In this document: positions 6,095-13,243 of the stretch, piece by piece
How positions within the stretch are numbered: the stretch's first letter is position 1
Layout of the letters: each line of letters starts with the position of its first letter
From: Nocardioidaceae bacterium
GTDB lineage: Bacteria; Actinomycetota; Actinomycetes; Propionibacteriales; Nocardioidaceae
Length of the DNA stretch: 13,243 nt
Direction: 5' to 3'
NCBI GenBank assembly: GCA_013811715.1
Contig: JACCUS010000021.1
Location: 1-13,243 of the forward strand
The notes under the pieces: generated by a model
What the model saw: the letters and a program-made list of their open reading frames with translations, nothing else
Databases searched by the model: none
What the model was told of the DNA's origin: nothing
Position numbers and translations under genes: made by a program

Positions 6095-7312
6095 ATGCGC
6101 ATTCCCTATGACGTCCCGAAGATCCACATGTACTCGCGGATCCGCAAGTCGCCGTACTTCTACGCCTCCGAACGCCACGGTGTGCAGTCCTACACGGTGT
6201 GCAACCGGATGTACCACCCCCGCCACTACGACGACATGATCACCGAGTACTGGAAGCTCGTCCGCGACGTCACGTTGTGGGACGTCGGCGTGGAGCGCCA
6301 GGTCGAGATCGCCGGCCCCGACGCCTTGACGCTGGCCAACATGCTCACCCCGCGGGACCTCACCAAGTGCGCCGTGGGGCAGAACAAGTTCCTGCTCAAC
6401 ACCGACGTCGACGGCGGTGTCATCAACAACCCGGTGCTGCTCCGGCTGGCAGAGGACTGCTTCTGGTTCTCTGTCGCCGACGGCGACGTGCTGCTGTGGG
6501 CCAAGGGGGTGGCCAGTCAGGCGGGCCTCGACGTGCGGGTCAGCGAACCCGACGTGGCGCCGGTGCAGATCCAGGGTCCGAAGTCCCAGGCGCTGATGCG
6601 CGACCTCTTCGGGGAGCGGGTCCTCGACCTCAAGTACTACTGGAGCAGCGAGTTCGAGCTCAACGGCATGAACGTCGTCGTGGGTCGGACCGGCTACACC
6701 GGCGAGGTCGGCTACGAGATCTACCTGCGCAACGCCAGCCGGGACGCCACGAAGCTGTGGGACACCCTCCTCGAGGCAGGCGTGCCGCACGACCTCGCGG
6801 TGATCGGCCCCTGCCAGATCCGTCGGGTGGAGGCCGGGATCCTCAGCTACGGCTCCGACATCGCCTTGGACAACAACGCCTACAGCGACTACGCGTTCCT
6901 CAACCCCTACGAGATCGGCCTGGGATGGACAGTCGACGACCAGGAGGCCGACTTCGTCGGCAAGCAGGCGCTGGCGCGCATCGCCGAGGAGGGCGTCAGT
7001 CGCAAGGTGGTCGGCGTGGAGATCGGCGGCGACCCGCTCATCGGCTACCTTGACGACTACCTGCCGGTCACCGACGGCCCCCAGCGGACGGCCAAGCAGA
7101 TCGGTCAGGTGTCATCGGCCTTCTGGTCTCCACGGCTGGAGAAGAACATCGGCTTCGCGCTGGTGCCGACCGAGCAGAGCGAGAACGGGACCAAGCTGAC
7201 CGTCCACACGGCCGCTCGTGGGGAGGTCGACGCCGTGGTGGTGCCCAGGCCGTTCGTCGACCCCAAGAAGGAGACCCCGAAGGGCCTGGCGGCCGCAGGA
7301 ACGAGCAGATGA
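6095..7312 (+). CDS. DmdA/GcvT-like tetrahydrofolate-dependent aminomethyltransferase (demethylase) family protein
   Basis: A 405-aa protein of the GcvT fold, about the size of T-protein and DMSP demethylase DmdA. Several segments resemble DmdA as I recall it: YTVCNRMYHP near the N-terminus, ERQVEIAGPDAL, FSVADGDVLLW, EPDVAPVQIQGP and RRVEAGILSYGSD. It also carries GYTGEVGYEI (200-209), the standard T-protein and sarcosine-oxidase form. Where T-proteins have an Asp pair (GGI-DD), this one reads GGVINNP with N111-N112. The family moves a one-carbon unit from a substrate to tetrahydrofolate. Here it may capture the C1 released by the preceding FAD enzyme, or demethylate a betaine directly to give methyl-tetrahydrofolate. 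AGGAGA ends 9 nt before the ATG at 6095. The TGA overlaps the next start (ATGA). The family is secure, the substrate is not; DMSP itself is not supported by the neighbourhood. Confidence 0.85.
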   Translation: MRIPYDVPKIHMYSRIRKSPYFYASERHGVQSYTVCNRMYHPRHYDDMITEYWKLVRDVTLWDVGVERQVEIAGPDALTLANMLTPRDLTKCAVGQNKFLLNTDVDGGVINNPVLLRLAEDCFWFSVADGDVLLWAKGVASQAGLDVRVSEPDVAPVQIQGPKSQALMRDLFGERVLDLKYYWSSEFELNGMNVVVGRTGYTGEVGYEIYLRNASRDATKLWDTLLEAGVPHDLAVIGPCQIRRVEAGILSYGSDIALDNNAYSDYAFLNPYEIGLGWTVDDQEADFVGKQALARIAEEGVSRKVVGVEIGGDPLIGYLDDYLPVTDGPQRTAKQIGQVSSAFWSPRLEKNIGFALVPTEQSENGTKLTVHTAARGEVDAVVVPRPFVDPKKETPKGLAAAGTSR

Positions 7313-8367
7313 CGGAGTCGGCCGTGCAGAGCCGTCCGGGGCTGATGGAGCGACTGGCGGTCGGGCAGGTGATCTGCGCCGAGGGCTACCTCTTCGAGCT
7401 GGAACGGCGCGGGTACCTGCAGGCCGGGGCGTTCGTGCCGGAGGTCGTCCTTGACCATCCTGAGCAGGTGACGTCGCTGCACCGCGACTTCGTGCACGCC
7501 GGCAGCGACGTGGTCGAGGCGCTGACCTACTACGCCCACCGGGAGAAGCTCCGCGCGGTGGGCAAGGACGGGCTGCTCGAGGACATGAACCGACAGGCGC
7601 TCGAGCTCGCGCGCCGGGTGGCCGACGAGAGCGGCACGCTGCTCGCGGGAAACATCTGCAACACCAACCTCTACGACCCGGCGGACGCCGACACACAGGC
7701 GCAGACCAGGGCGATGTTCGAGGAACAGGTGGGGTGGGCGGCAGACGCCGAGGTCGACTTCGTCATCGGCGAGACGTTCCGGTACGCCGGAGAGGCCCAG
7801 CTCGCCCTGGAGGTCATCAAGGAGGCGGATCTGCCAGCGGTCATCACACTGGCCGTCGGCAGAGCGCCTGAGACCCGGGAGGGCTGGTCCCTGCCGGACG
7901 CCTGCAAGCGGCTCGCCGCGGAGGGTGCCGACGTGGTCGGTCTCAACTGCATTCGCGGCCCAGCCACCATGCTGCCGCTGTTACCGGCGGTCACCAGCGC
8001 GGTCGACGTACCGGTCGCGGCCCTGCCCGTGCCTTATCGCACCACCGCCGACCAGCCAACCTTCCAGTCGTTGGAAGAGCCCGACGATCACCTGCTCCCG
8101 GACGGGAAGCCCTTCCCGACCGCGTTGGAGCCCTTCACGTGCAACCGCTACGAGATCGCGGTGTTCACCCGGAGCGCCGACGCGGCCGGGGTGCGCTACT
8201 TCGGCCTGTGCTGCGGCGCGGCACCCCACCATGTGCGCAGCATGGCGGAGGCGCTCGGCCGGACACCCGCCGCCAGCCGGTACTCCGCGGACATGTCCAA
8301 GCACGCCTTCTTCGGTGACGCACCGGGACTGGCGAGCCACAACCGTGCCTACAGCGAGCAGCTCTAG
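7309..8367 (+). CDS. Betaine-homocysteine S-methyltransferase-like protein (homocysteine methyltransferase family)
   Basis: A 352-aa TIM-barrel, zinc-dependent methyltransferase. The zinc ligands are in place: Cys214 (in GLNC) and Cys301-Cys302 (in GLCCGA), matching human BHMT Cys217, 299 and 300. The N-terminal region (LERRGYLQAG, VLDHPEQVTSLHRDF, YYAHREKL) follows BHMT closely and more than it follows MetH or MmuM. The expected reaction is transfer of a methyl from betaine to homocysteine, giving dimethylglycine and methionine. Some donor-pocket residues differ: human Trp44 corresponds to Phe42 and Tyr160 to Thr156, while Tyr77 is kept as Tyr75 and Glu159 as Glu155. The donor may therefore be another onium compound or betaine held differently. 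The start overlaps the previous stop by 4 nt and AGGA lies 8 nt upstream. It would provide the first demethylation step of the operon. Confidence 0.87.
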   Translation: MTESAVQSRPGLMERLAVGQVICAEGYLFELERRGYLQAGAFVPEVVLDHPEQVTSLHRDFVHAGSDVVEALTYYAHREKLRAVGKDGLLEDMNRQALELARRVADESGTLLAGNICNTNLYDPADADTQAQTRAMFEEQVGWAADAEVDFVIGETFRYAGEAQLALEVIKEADLPAVITLAVGRAPETREGWSLPDACKRLAAEGADVVGLNCIRGPATMLPLLPAVTSAVDVPVAALPVPYRTTADQPTFQSLEEPDDHLLPDGKPFPTALEPFTCNRYEIAVFTRSADAAGVRYFGLCCGAAPHHVRSMAEALGRTPAASRYSADMSKHAFFGDAPGLASHNRAYSEQL

Positions 8368-8374
8368 ACAGGCC

Positions 8375-9295
8375 ATGACCGACTCCCGGACCAGCCGCGC
8401 CGCGTCGTCCAGCTCCGGTGAGCACCGGCGCCGGGATGCGTTGGCCGCCGCCTTACGCCGGCCGCGTGTCGAGGTGCTGCCGCTGGCAGGCACCGCGGAG
8501 CTCGTCGAGCAGCATGTTCCGCATGAGCTTCCCGTGACGGTGACCGCATCGCCCCGGCACGGCCTGGAGCCGACCCTTGTGCTCACCGAGGCGCTCGCCC
8601 GGGTCGGCTTCTCGGCGGTGCCGCACCTCGCCGCCCGACTGGTGTTCGACGACGCCCACCTCACCGAGATCCTGCATCGCTTGGAAGTGGCGGGCGTCGG
8701 CGACGTGTTCGTCGTCGCCGGGGACGGCGAGCGGCCGGTCGGCGACTTCACTGACTCGCTCGAACTGCTGACCGCGATGCAGCGGTTGCGAGAGTCGGGC
8801 GTGGCGCGAGGGCTGGATCAGGTGGGTGTCGCCGGCTACCCCGAGGGACATCCGCTCATATCCCACGAGGACCTGATGCGCGCGCTGCACGCCAAGCAGC
8901 CGTTGAGCACCTACGTCGTCACCCAGATGTGCTTCGACGCCAAGGCGGTGTCGAGCTGGGTCACCGGGGCGCGCCAGAGCGGTATGCATCTGCCCGTCCA
9001 CGTGGGTGTCGCCGGAGCGGTCGACCAACGCAAGCTGCTGAGGATCGTCGGACGGATCGGCATCGGCCAGTCTGCCCGCTTCCTGCGTAAGCACCGGCAT
9101 GGGCTGGTGCGGCTCCTCCGGCCCGGCGGCTACCGTCCGGACCACGTGGTGCTGCGACTGGCCGCCGACATGGCCGAGCCCGAACGCCGGATGGCCGGGC
9201 TGCACCTCTACACCCTGGGCGACGTCGCCGCGACCGAGCGGTGGCGCCAGCAGATGCTGTGGATGCTGCGTGAGAACGAGATCGGGCATGGCTGA
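8375..9295 (+). CDS. Methylenetetrahydrofolate reductase (MTHFR/MetF)-like protein
   Basis: A 306-aa protein, close to bacterial MetF length (about 296). After a 20-residue polar tail, E33 in VEVLP falls where the catalytic Glu28 of E. coli MetF lies. AVPHLAAR matches the APHLTC-type strand, VVAGDGERPVGDF with D117 matches the flavin-contact Asp region, and TYVVTQMCFDA matches the ITQLFFDA-type strand. The family interconverts 5,10-methylene- and 5-methyl-tetrahydrofolate using FAD. The overall sequence is divergent, so a specialised pathway copy rather than the housekeeping gene is likely. The ATG at 8375 is 7 nt after the previous stop and has only a weak ACAGG in front. The 3' end overlaps soxB by 8 nt. 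In this operon it could send methylene groups from demethylation towards methionine synthesis, or run oxidatively on methyl-folate made by the DmdA-like protein. Confidence 0.82.
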   Translation: MTDSRTSRAASSSSGEHRRRDALAAALRRPRVEVLPLAGTAELVEQHVPHELPVTVTASPRHGLEPTLVLTEALARVGFSAVPHLAARLVFDDAHLTEILHRLEVAGVGDVFVVAGDGERPVGDFTDSLELLTAMQRLRESGVARGLDQVGVAGYPEGHPLISHEDLMRALHAKQPLSTYVVTQMCFDAKAVSSWVTGARQSGMHLPVHVGVAGAVDQRKLLRIVGRIGIGQSARFLRKHRHGLVRLLRPGGYRPDHVVLRLAADMAEPERRMAGLHLYTLGDVAATERWRQQMLWMLRENEIGHG

Positions 9296-10568
9296 GCGAC
9301 GCCCACGCGGCCGTCGCCGCTCCACCCGCTACTCCGCCCTCGCCCTGCTGCGGCACGGCGTCGTCGGCGACAGGTGGGCACCCGCCTGGCGCACGCACGC
9401 GCCTGAGCGCGGCTATCAGGTCGTCATCATCGGAGGGGGGGTCCACGGTCTCGCCACGGCGTACTACCTCGCCAAGAACCACGGCATCACCGACGTGGCC
9501 GTGCTCGACAAGGGCTACCTCGGCGGCGGCGGTTCGGGACGCAACACCGCGATCCTCCGGTCGAACTACCTCACCCCCGAGGGCGTTCGCTTCTACGACC
9601 GCTCCCTCAAGCTGTACGAGACCCTCGCGGCGGACCTGAACTTCAACGTGATGTTCTCCCGCCGGGGACACCTCACGCTGGCGCACAACGACACCTCGTT
9701 GCGGACCATGCGCTGGCGGGCGGAGGTCAACAAGCTCAGCGGGGTCGACTCCGACGTCATCGGGCCCGACGAGGTGAAGCGGCTCGTCCCGGCCATGGAC
9801 ACCACCGACGAGGCGCGCTACCCGATCCTCGGCGCGCTCTATCACCCACCCGGCGGGATCGTCCGGCACGATGCCGTGGTCTGGGGCTACGCCCGGGCGG
9901 CCGACGCCCTCGGCGTGCACCTCCACCAGGACACCGAGGTGACCGGCATCGACACCTCGGGCGGCCGGGTGGCCGGCGTACAGACCAACCGGGGAGGCAT
10001 CAGCGCGCCCGTCGTCGTCAACTGCACGGCGGGCTGGGCCACCCTCGTCTCGGACCTGGCGGGAGTGCGGCTGCCGGTGCAGACGTTCCCGCTGCAGGCC
10101 GCCGTCACCGAGCCCGTGAAGCCGTTCCTGAGCACCGTCGTCGTCTCCGGGACACTGCACGTCTACGTCAGCCAGACCGCGCGCGGCGAGCTGGTGTTCG
10201 GGGCGAGCGTCGACCCGTTCGCCTCCTACTCCACCCGCGGGTCGCTCGAGTTCATCGAGGGGCTCGCCAGCCACGTGTTGGAGCTGATGCCGTCGCTGGC
10301 GAAGCTGCGCCTGCTGCGGCAGTGGTCAGGGCTGTGCGACATGACCCCGGACTTCGCTCCGATCATGGGCGGCACCGATGTCGACGGGTTCCTCTTAGAC
10401 GTGGGCTGGGGCACGTACGGCTTCAAGGCCGGACCCGCCGCGGGGGAGGCGATGGCCGAGTACGTCGCCACCGGGCGCACACCGCAGATCATCGCCCCGT
10501 TCGGTCTCGACCGGTTCGCGCGCGGCGACCTCGTCGGTGAAAAGGGCGCCGCGGCGGTCGGCCACTAG
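9288..10568 (+). CDS. soxB: Sarcosine oxidase subunit beta
   Basis: A 426-aa flavoprotein that oxidises sarcosine to glycine as part of the cytoplasmic heterotetramer SoxBDAG. The N-terminal extension (1-42, containing RYSALALLRHG and APAWR) is typical of long SoxB proteins. The FAD motif GGGVHG is at 49-54, followed by TAYYLAKNHGITDVAVLDKG. R193-H194 in VRHDAVVWGYAR corresponds to the Arg172-His173 pair of Corynebacterium SoxB, where the His carries covalent FMN. The C-terminal flavin region includes LDVGWGTYGFKAGPAAGEAM. The ATG at 9288 sits 8 nt inside the end of the MTHFR-like gene (ATGGCTGA overlap), giving coupled translation. Upstream in-frame codons back to 9099 belong to a shadow of that gene. 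It is followed after 9 nt by soxD. A confident assignment because delta and alpha subunits follow in the standard order. Confidence 0.95.
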   Translation: MAERRPRGRRRSTRYSALALLRHGVVGDRWAPAWRTHAPERGYQVVIIGGGVHGLATAYYLAKNHGITDVAVLDKGYLGGGGSGRNTAILRSNYLTPEGVRFYDRSLKLYETLAADLNFNVMFSRRGHLTLAHNDTSLRTMRWRAEVNKLSGVDSDVIGPDEVKRLVPAMDTTDEARYPILGALYHPPGGIVRHDAVVWGYARAADALGVHLHQDTEVTGIDTSGGRVAGVQTNRGGISAPVVVNCTAGWATLVSDLAGVRLPVQTFPLQAAVTEPVKPFLSTVVVSGTLHVYVSQTARGELVFGASVDPFASYSTRGSLEFIEGLASHVLELMPSLAKLRLLRQWSGLCDMTPDFAPIMGGTDVDGFLLDVGWGTYGFKAGPAAGEAMAEYVATGRTPQIIAPFGLDRFARGDLVGEKGAAAVGH

Positions 10569-10577
10569 AGGTTGCCT

Positions 10578-10871
10578 GTGATCCTTCTTCCCTGCCCCTG
10601 GTGCGGCCCGCGTGACGCCGGAGAGTTCGGCTACGTCGGCGAGGTCGGCGCTCGCCCCGACCCCCGGACGGCGACCCCGGAACGTTGGCGCGAGTACCTC
10701 TACCTACGAGCCAACGTCGCCGGCTGGGGGACGGAGCGCTGGTACCACCGGATGGGCTGCCGTCGCTATCTCACCGTGGAGCGCAACACCACGACCAACG
10801 AGGTCCGCTCGGCCACCGACGCCGGTGAAGGCGCCAGTGCGGATGCCAGCGGGCAGGTGATCGAACCGTGA
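10578..10871 (+). CDS. soxD: Sarcosine oxidase subunit delta
   Basis: A 97-aa zinc-binding small subunit of heterotetrameric sarcosine oxidase. The zinc ligands are all visible: Cys6 and Cys9 in PCPWCG, His57 and Cys61 in WYHRMGC. The segment RWREYLYLRANVAGW is also typical of SoxD. The GTG at 10578 was chosen over the TTG two codons upstream because GAGG (10568-10571) leaves 6 nt to the GTG but overlaps the TTG; this start also puts the cysteines at positions 6 and 9 as in known SoxD. The stop overlaps the soxA start (GTGA). Its C-terminal tail is slightly long and low in complexity. Confidence 0.95.
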   Translation: MILLPCPWCGPRDAGEFGYVGEVGARPDPRTATPERWREYLYLRANVAGWGTERWYHRMGCRRYLTVERNTTTNEVRSATDAGEGASADASGQVIEP

Positions 10872-13243
10872 GACGCCCACCCTGGCGGAGCGACGGCGAC
10901 TCTCCGGTGATGTCTCGGCGGTTGGACCGCCAGCCCGGTGAGGTCGTCGACCGCGACGCCGAGATCGCGTTCAGCTGGAACGGCCGCAGCTACCCGGCGT
11001 ACGCCGGCGACACGATCGCCTCCGCGTTGGCGGCCTGCGGCGTGCGGGTGTTCTCCCGCGGTTTCAAGTACCACCGTCCGCGCGGGATGCTCACCGCCAG
11101 CCACCTCGACCCGGGCTGCCTCATGCAGGCCGATGACGAGCCCAACGTCCGCGGCGCCCATAGGCTGGTGGCGGCCGGCATGGAGGTCCGCTCCCAGGAC
11201 ACCTGGCCGTCGTTGGCGTTCGACGTCAAGGCGGCGAACGGCCTGGTGGGGCGGTTTCTGCCGGCGGGCTTCTACTACAAGACGTTCATGCGCCCCGGTC
11301 GGCTGTGGCCCGCGTACGAGCGGGTGCTCGAGCGGTTCGCGCACGGTGGCGAGATCCCGCTGCATCAGCCCGCCCCGGATCGGCGTCCGCGCTTCGACAA
11401 GCGACACGTCCATCCCGACGTCCTCGTCGCCGGTGGCGGACCCGCCGGCATGGCCGCGGCCGTCGCCGCCGCCCGCACCGGCGCACGGGTGCTGCTGGTG
11501 GAGGAGGAGCACGAGCTCGGCGGTCACCTCCGGTGGGGCGGGTCGGCCGACCTCGTCGCCCTGCGGGAGCTCCGCGACCTGGTGGCCGCGACGCCGGACG
11601 TCGAGGTCCTCACCAACTCGGTCGTGCTCGGTCGGTACGACGACAACTGGGTCTCCGTTCTGCAGCGCGGGCTGCCGGATGTCTGCGAACGACTGGTGAA
11701 GGCCCGCGCGAAAAGTCTCGTGGTGGCCCCGGGGTTGATCGAGCGACCGTACGTGTTCGCCGGCAACGACGTCCCCGGCGTGATGCTGTCCACCGCCGTC
11801 CGCAGGCTCGTCAACCTGTACGCCGTCCGGCCCGGGGACCGCGCCGTCGTACTCACCGCGAACGCCGAGGGAGATGCCGCGGCGGCCGACCTGATGCGGG
11901 TAGGCGTGGACGTGGTGCGCGTCGAGGACGCGAGGCTCGGCGGCGACGTCGTCCGTGTGCACGGCCGAAGCGGCGTGCAGTCGGTGGAGCTGGCCGATGG
12001 CCGGCGAGTCGACTGCGACCTGCTCGTCACCGCCACCGGATGGACCGCCCCGGCGTCCCTGCTCACGATGGCGGGGGACGTGCCGGTCTACGACCGTCGG
12101 GCGGCCCGGTTCCGCCCGGACGTCGCCCGGCTGGCCGCCGATGTGCTGGCGACCGGGGGCATCGTGGGGGACGGGACCGTCGAGGAGCTGGTGGCGCACG
12201 CCGACGCCGCCGGCCGGGAGGCAGCCAGCCGGGCGTCCGGCAAGCCGCCGGTCCAGGTCCCGCCGTTGCCCGTGGAGTCGCATCCCGAGCTGTTCCACGG
12301 CCGCACGCACGGCATCGTCGACTTCTCCGAGGACGTGTCCTCGAAGGACCTGCTGACGGCGGTCGACGAGGGCTACCGCTCCGCCGAGCTGGCCAAGCGC
12401 TACACCACCGCCACAATGGGTTCGAGCCAGGGCAAGCTGGAGACCGTCAACGTGGTGGCGATCCTGGCGGAGGCCACCGGGCGGACCATCGAGCAGACCG
12501 GCACCACCACCTGGCGGCCGCCGTACGCGCCGGTCACCCTCGGCGCACTGGCTGGGCGCCCGCGCGAGCCGGAGCGGCACTCGCCGATGCAGCCCTGGCA
12601 CGAGCGGCACGGCGCCACGCCGCTGGTCGCCGGGGCCTGGATCCGACCGGAGCACTACGGAGACCCGGCGGCCGAGGTCCGAGCGGTCCGGGAGCGGGTC
12701 GGCATCATCGACGTCACGCCGATCGGCAAGCTCGACCTGCGCGGCCCGGACGTCTCGAAGCTGCTGAACCTGCTGTACGTGAACAAGTGGTCGAAGCTGG
12801 GTGTCGGCCGGGTCCGCTACGGCGTCATGTGCGGCGAGGACGGCGTGGTGGTCGACGACGGCGTGACCGGGCGGCTAGGCGACGAGCACTACCTGATGAG
12901 CACCACATCGTCCGGCGCCGGAGCGGTCTGGGAGTGGCTCGAGCTCTGGCTGCAGACCGAGCACCCCGACTGGCGGGTGCACGTCACACCGGTCACGACC
13001 TCGTACGCCAGCATCAACGTCGCGGGACCGTGTTCGCGGGAGCTGCTGCGCCGGGTCGTCGAGCGGGTGGACCTGGACCCAGAGGCGTTCCCCTACATGC
13101 ACGTGCAGACCGGTCGGGTCGCCGGGGTGGACGGCTGCGTGCTGTGGCGGATCGGGTTCACCGGCGAGCTCAGCTACGAGCTGCATGTGCCGGCCAGCTA
13201 CGGCCTGCACGTGTGGGAGACCTTGCTCGCCGAGGGCGGAGAC
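10868..13243 (+). CDS. soxA: Sarcosine oxidase subunit alpha (3' end beyond the window)
   Basis: An open frame of 792 codons running off the right edge; SoxA proteins are about 960 aa, so roughly the last 170 residues are missing. Order of parts: an N-terminal ferredoxin-like fold with FKYHRPRGM and the segment LPAGFYYKTFMRP; a dinucleotide-binding domain with GGGPAG at 189-194 (NAD+ site in the known enzyme) and a second half containing VVAPGLIERP; then, from about residue 575, the GcvT-like folate domain with D663-D664 in GVVVDDGVTG and GFTGELSYEL at 763-772. The folate domain converts released formaldehyde to 5,10-methylene-tetrahydrofolate. Unlike the separate GcvT-like protein earlier in the operon, this domain keeps the Asp pair. 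The GTG overlaps the soxD stop by 3 nt. An in-frame ATG at 10910 is a possible alternative start, but no ribosome-binding site favours it. soxG is expected next. Confidence 0.94.
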   Translation, partial: MRRPPWRSDGDSPVMSRRLDRQPGEVVDRDAEIAFSWNGRSYPAYAGDTIASALAACGVRVFSRGFKYHRPRGMLTASHLDPGCLMQADDEPNVRGAHRLVAAGMEVRSQDTWPSLAFDVKAANGLVGRFLPAGFYYKTFMRPGRLWPAYERVLERFAHGGEIPLHQPAPDRRPRFDKRHVHPDVLVAGGGPAGMAAAVAAARTGARVLLVEEEHELGGHLRWGGSADLVALRELRDLVAATPDVEVLTNSVVLGRYDDNWVSVLQRGLPDVCERLVKARAKSLVVAPGLIERPYVFAGNDVPGVMLSTAVRRLVNLYAVRPGDRAVVLTANAEGDAAAADLMRVGVDVVRVEDARLGGDVVRVHGRSGVQSVELADGRRVDCDLLVTATGWTAPASLLTMAGDVPVYDRRAARFRPDVARLAADVLATGGIVGDGTVEELVAHADAAGREAASRASGKPPVQVPPLPVESHPELFHGRTHGIVDFSEDVSSKDLLTAVDEGYRSAELAKRYTTATMGSSQGKLETVNVVAILAEATGRTIEQTGTTTWRPPYAPVTLGALAGRPREPERHSPMQPWHERHGATPLVAGAWIRPEHYGDPAAEVRAVRERVGIIDVTPIGKLDLRGPDVSKLLNLLYVNKWSKLGVGRVRYGVMCGEDGVVVDDGVTGRLGDEHYLMSTTSSGAGAVWEWLELWLQTEHPDWRVHVTPVTTSYASINVAGPCSRELLRRVVERVDLDPEAFPYMHVQTGRVAGVDGCVLWRIGFTGELSYELHVPASYGLHVWETLLAEGGD

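Noticed and set aside
6095..7312. Naming the GcvT-like gene dmdA (DMSP demethylase)
   Set aside because: Similarity is family-level from memory. The Asn-Asn and GYTGE features differ from DmdA, and the neighbours point to N-methyl amines rather than DMSP. No DMSP lyase or acuI/dmdBCD-type gene is seen.
9099..9287. Upstream extension of soxB from 9099
   Set aside because: This stretch is an out-of-frame reading of the MTHFR-like gene; the ATG at 9288 gives the known long SoxB N-terminus.
10766..12655. A 629-codon open frame on the minus strand antisense to soxA
   Set aside because: Its product is low-complexity (rich in Arg, Gly, Val, His, Asp) with no recognisable domain, and it lies wholly over clear soxD/soxA coding sequence. 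Long antisense frames are expected in high-GC genes.

Overview
This is a high-GC window with strong G/C preference at third codon positions, several GTG and TTG starts, and an actinobacterial-looking lipoprotein (lipobox VAAC followed by a Gly/Ser/Asp-rich linker). It most resembles a high-GC actinomycete; the genus cannot be read from the sequence. I read it as one locus for uptake and stepwise demethylation of a methylated quaternary amine. Glycine betaine going through dimethylglycine and sarcosine to glycine is the simplest reading.

Left half, minus strand, in transcription order: a TTG-started IclR-family regulator (4642-3893); a 173-nt gap with inverted repeats and a possible 21-codon leader ORF; then an OpuC/OsmF-type ABC importer. 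The importer runs permease 1 (3719-3057), ATPase with C-terminal CBS region (3060-1849), permease 2 (1848-1030), then, after an almost U-free 54-nt spacer, the substrate-binding lipoprotein (975-22). The first three importer genes are overlapping or directly abutting. A further minus-strand gene may begin at base 15.

Right half, plus strand, one tightly packed operon: DAO-family FAD oxidoreductase (4721-6067), DmdA/GcvT-like folate-dependent methyltransferase (6095-7312), betaine-homocysteine methyltransferase-like protein (7309-8367), methylenetetrahydrofolate reductase-like protein (8375-9295), and heterotetrameric sarcosine oxidase subunits beta (9288-10568), delta (10578-10871) and alpha (10868 to the window edge, incomplete). 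The gamma subunit is expected just beyond the right edge.

Proposed logic (inference): the importer brings in the methylated amine. The BHMT-like or the DmdA-like protein removes the first methyl, passing it to homocysteine or tetrahydrofolate. The FAD protein with the GcvT-like protein may act as a two-polypeptide dimethylglycine dehydrogenase. Sarcosine oxidase yields glycine, and the MTHFR-like protein links methylene- and methyl-folate. Near-identical dyads starting GTTGCCGA and ending GCAAC lie upstream of both the importer and the catabolic operon, so the IclR protein is a good candidate for controlling both. No Rieske-type betaine monooxygenase (GbcAB) is seen in the window.
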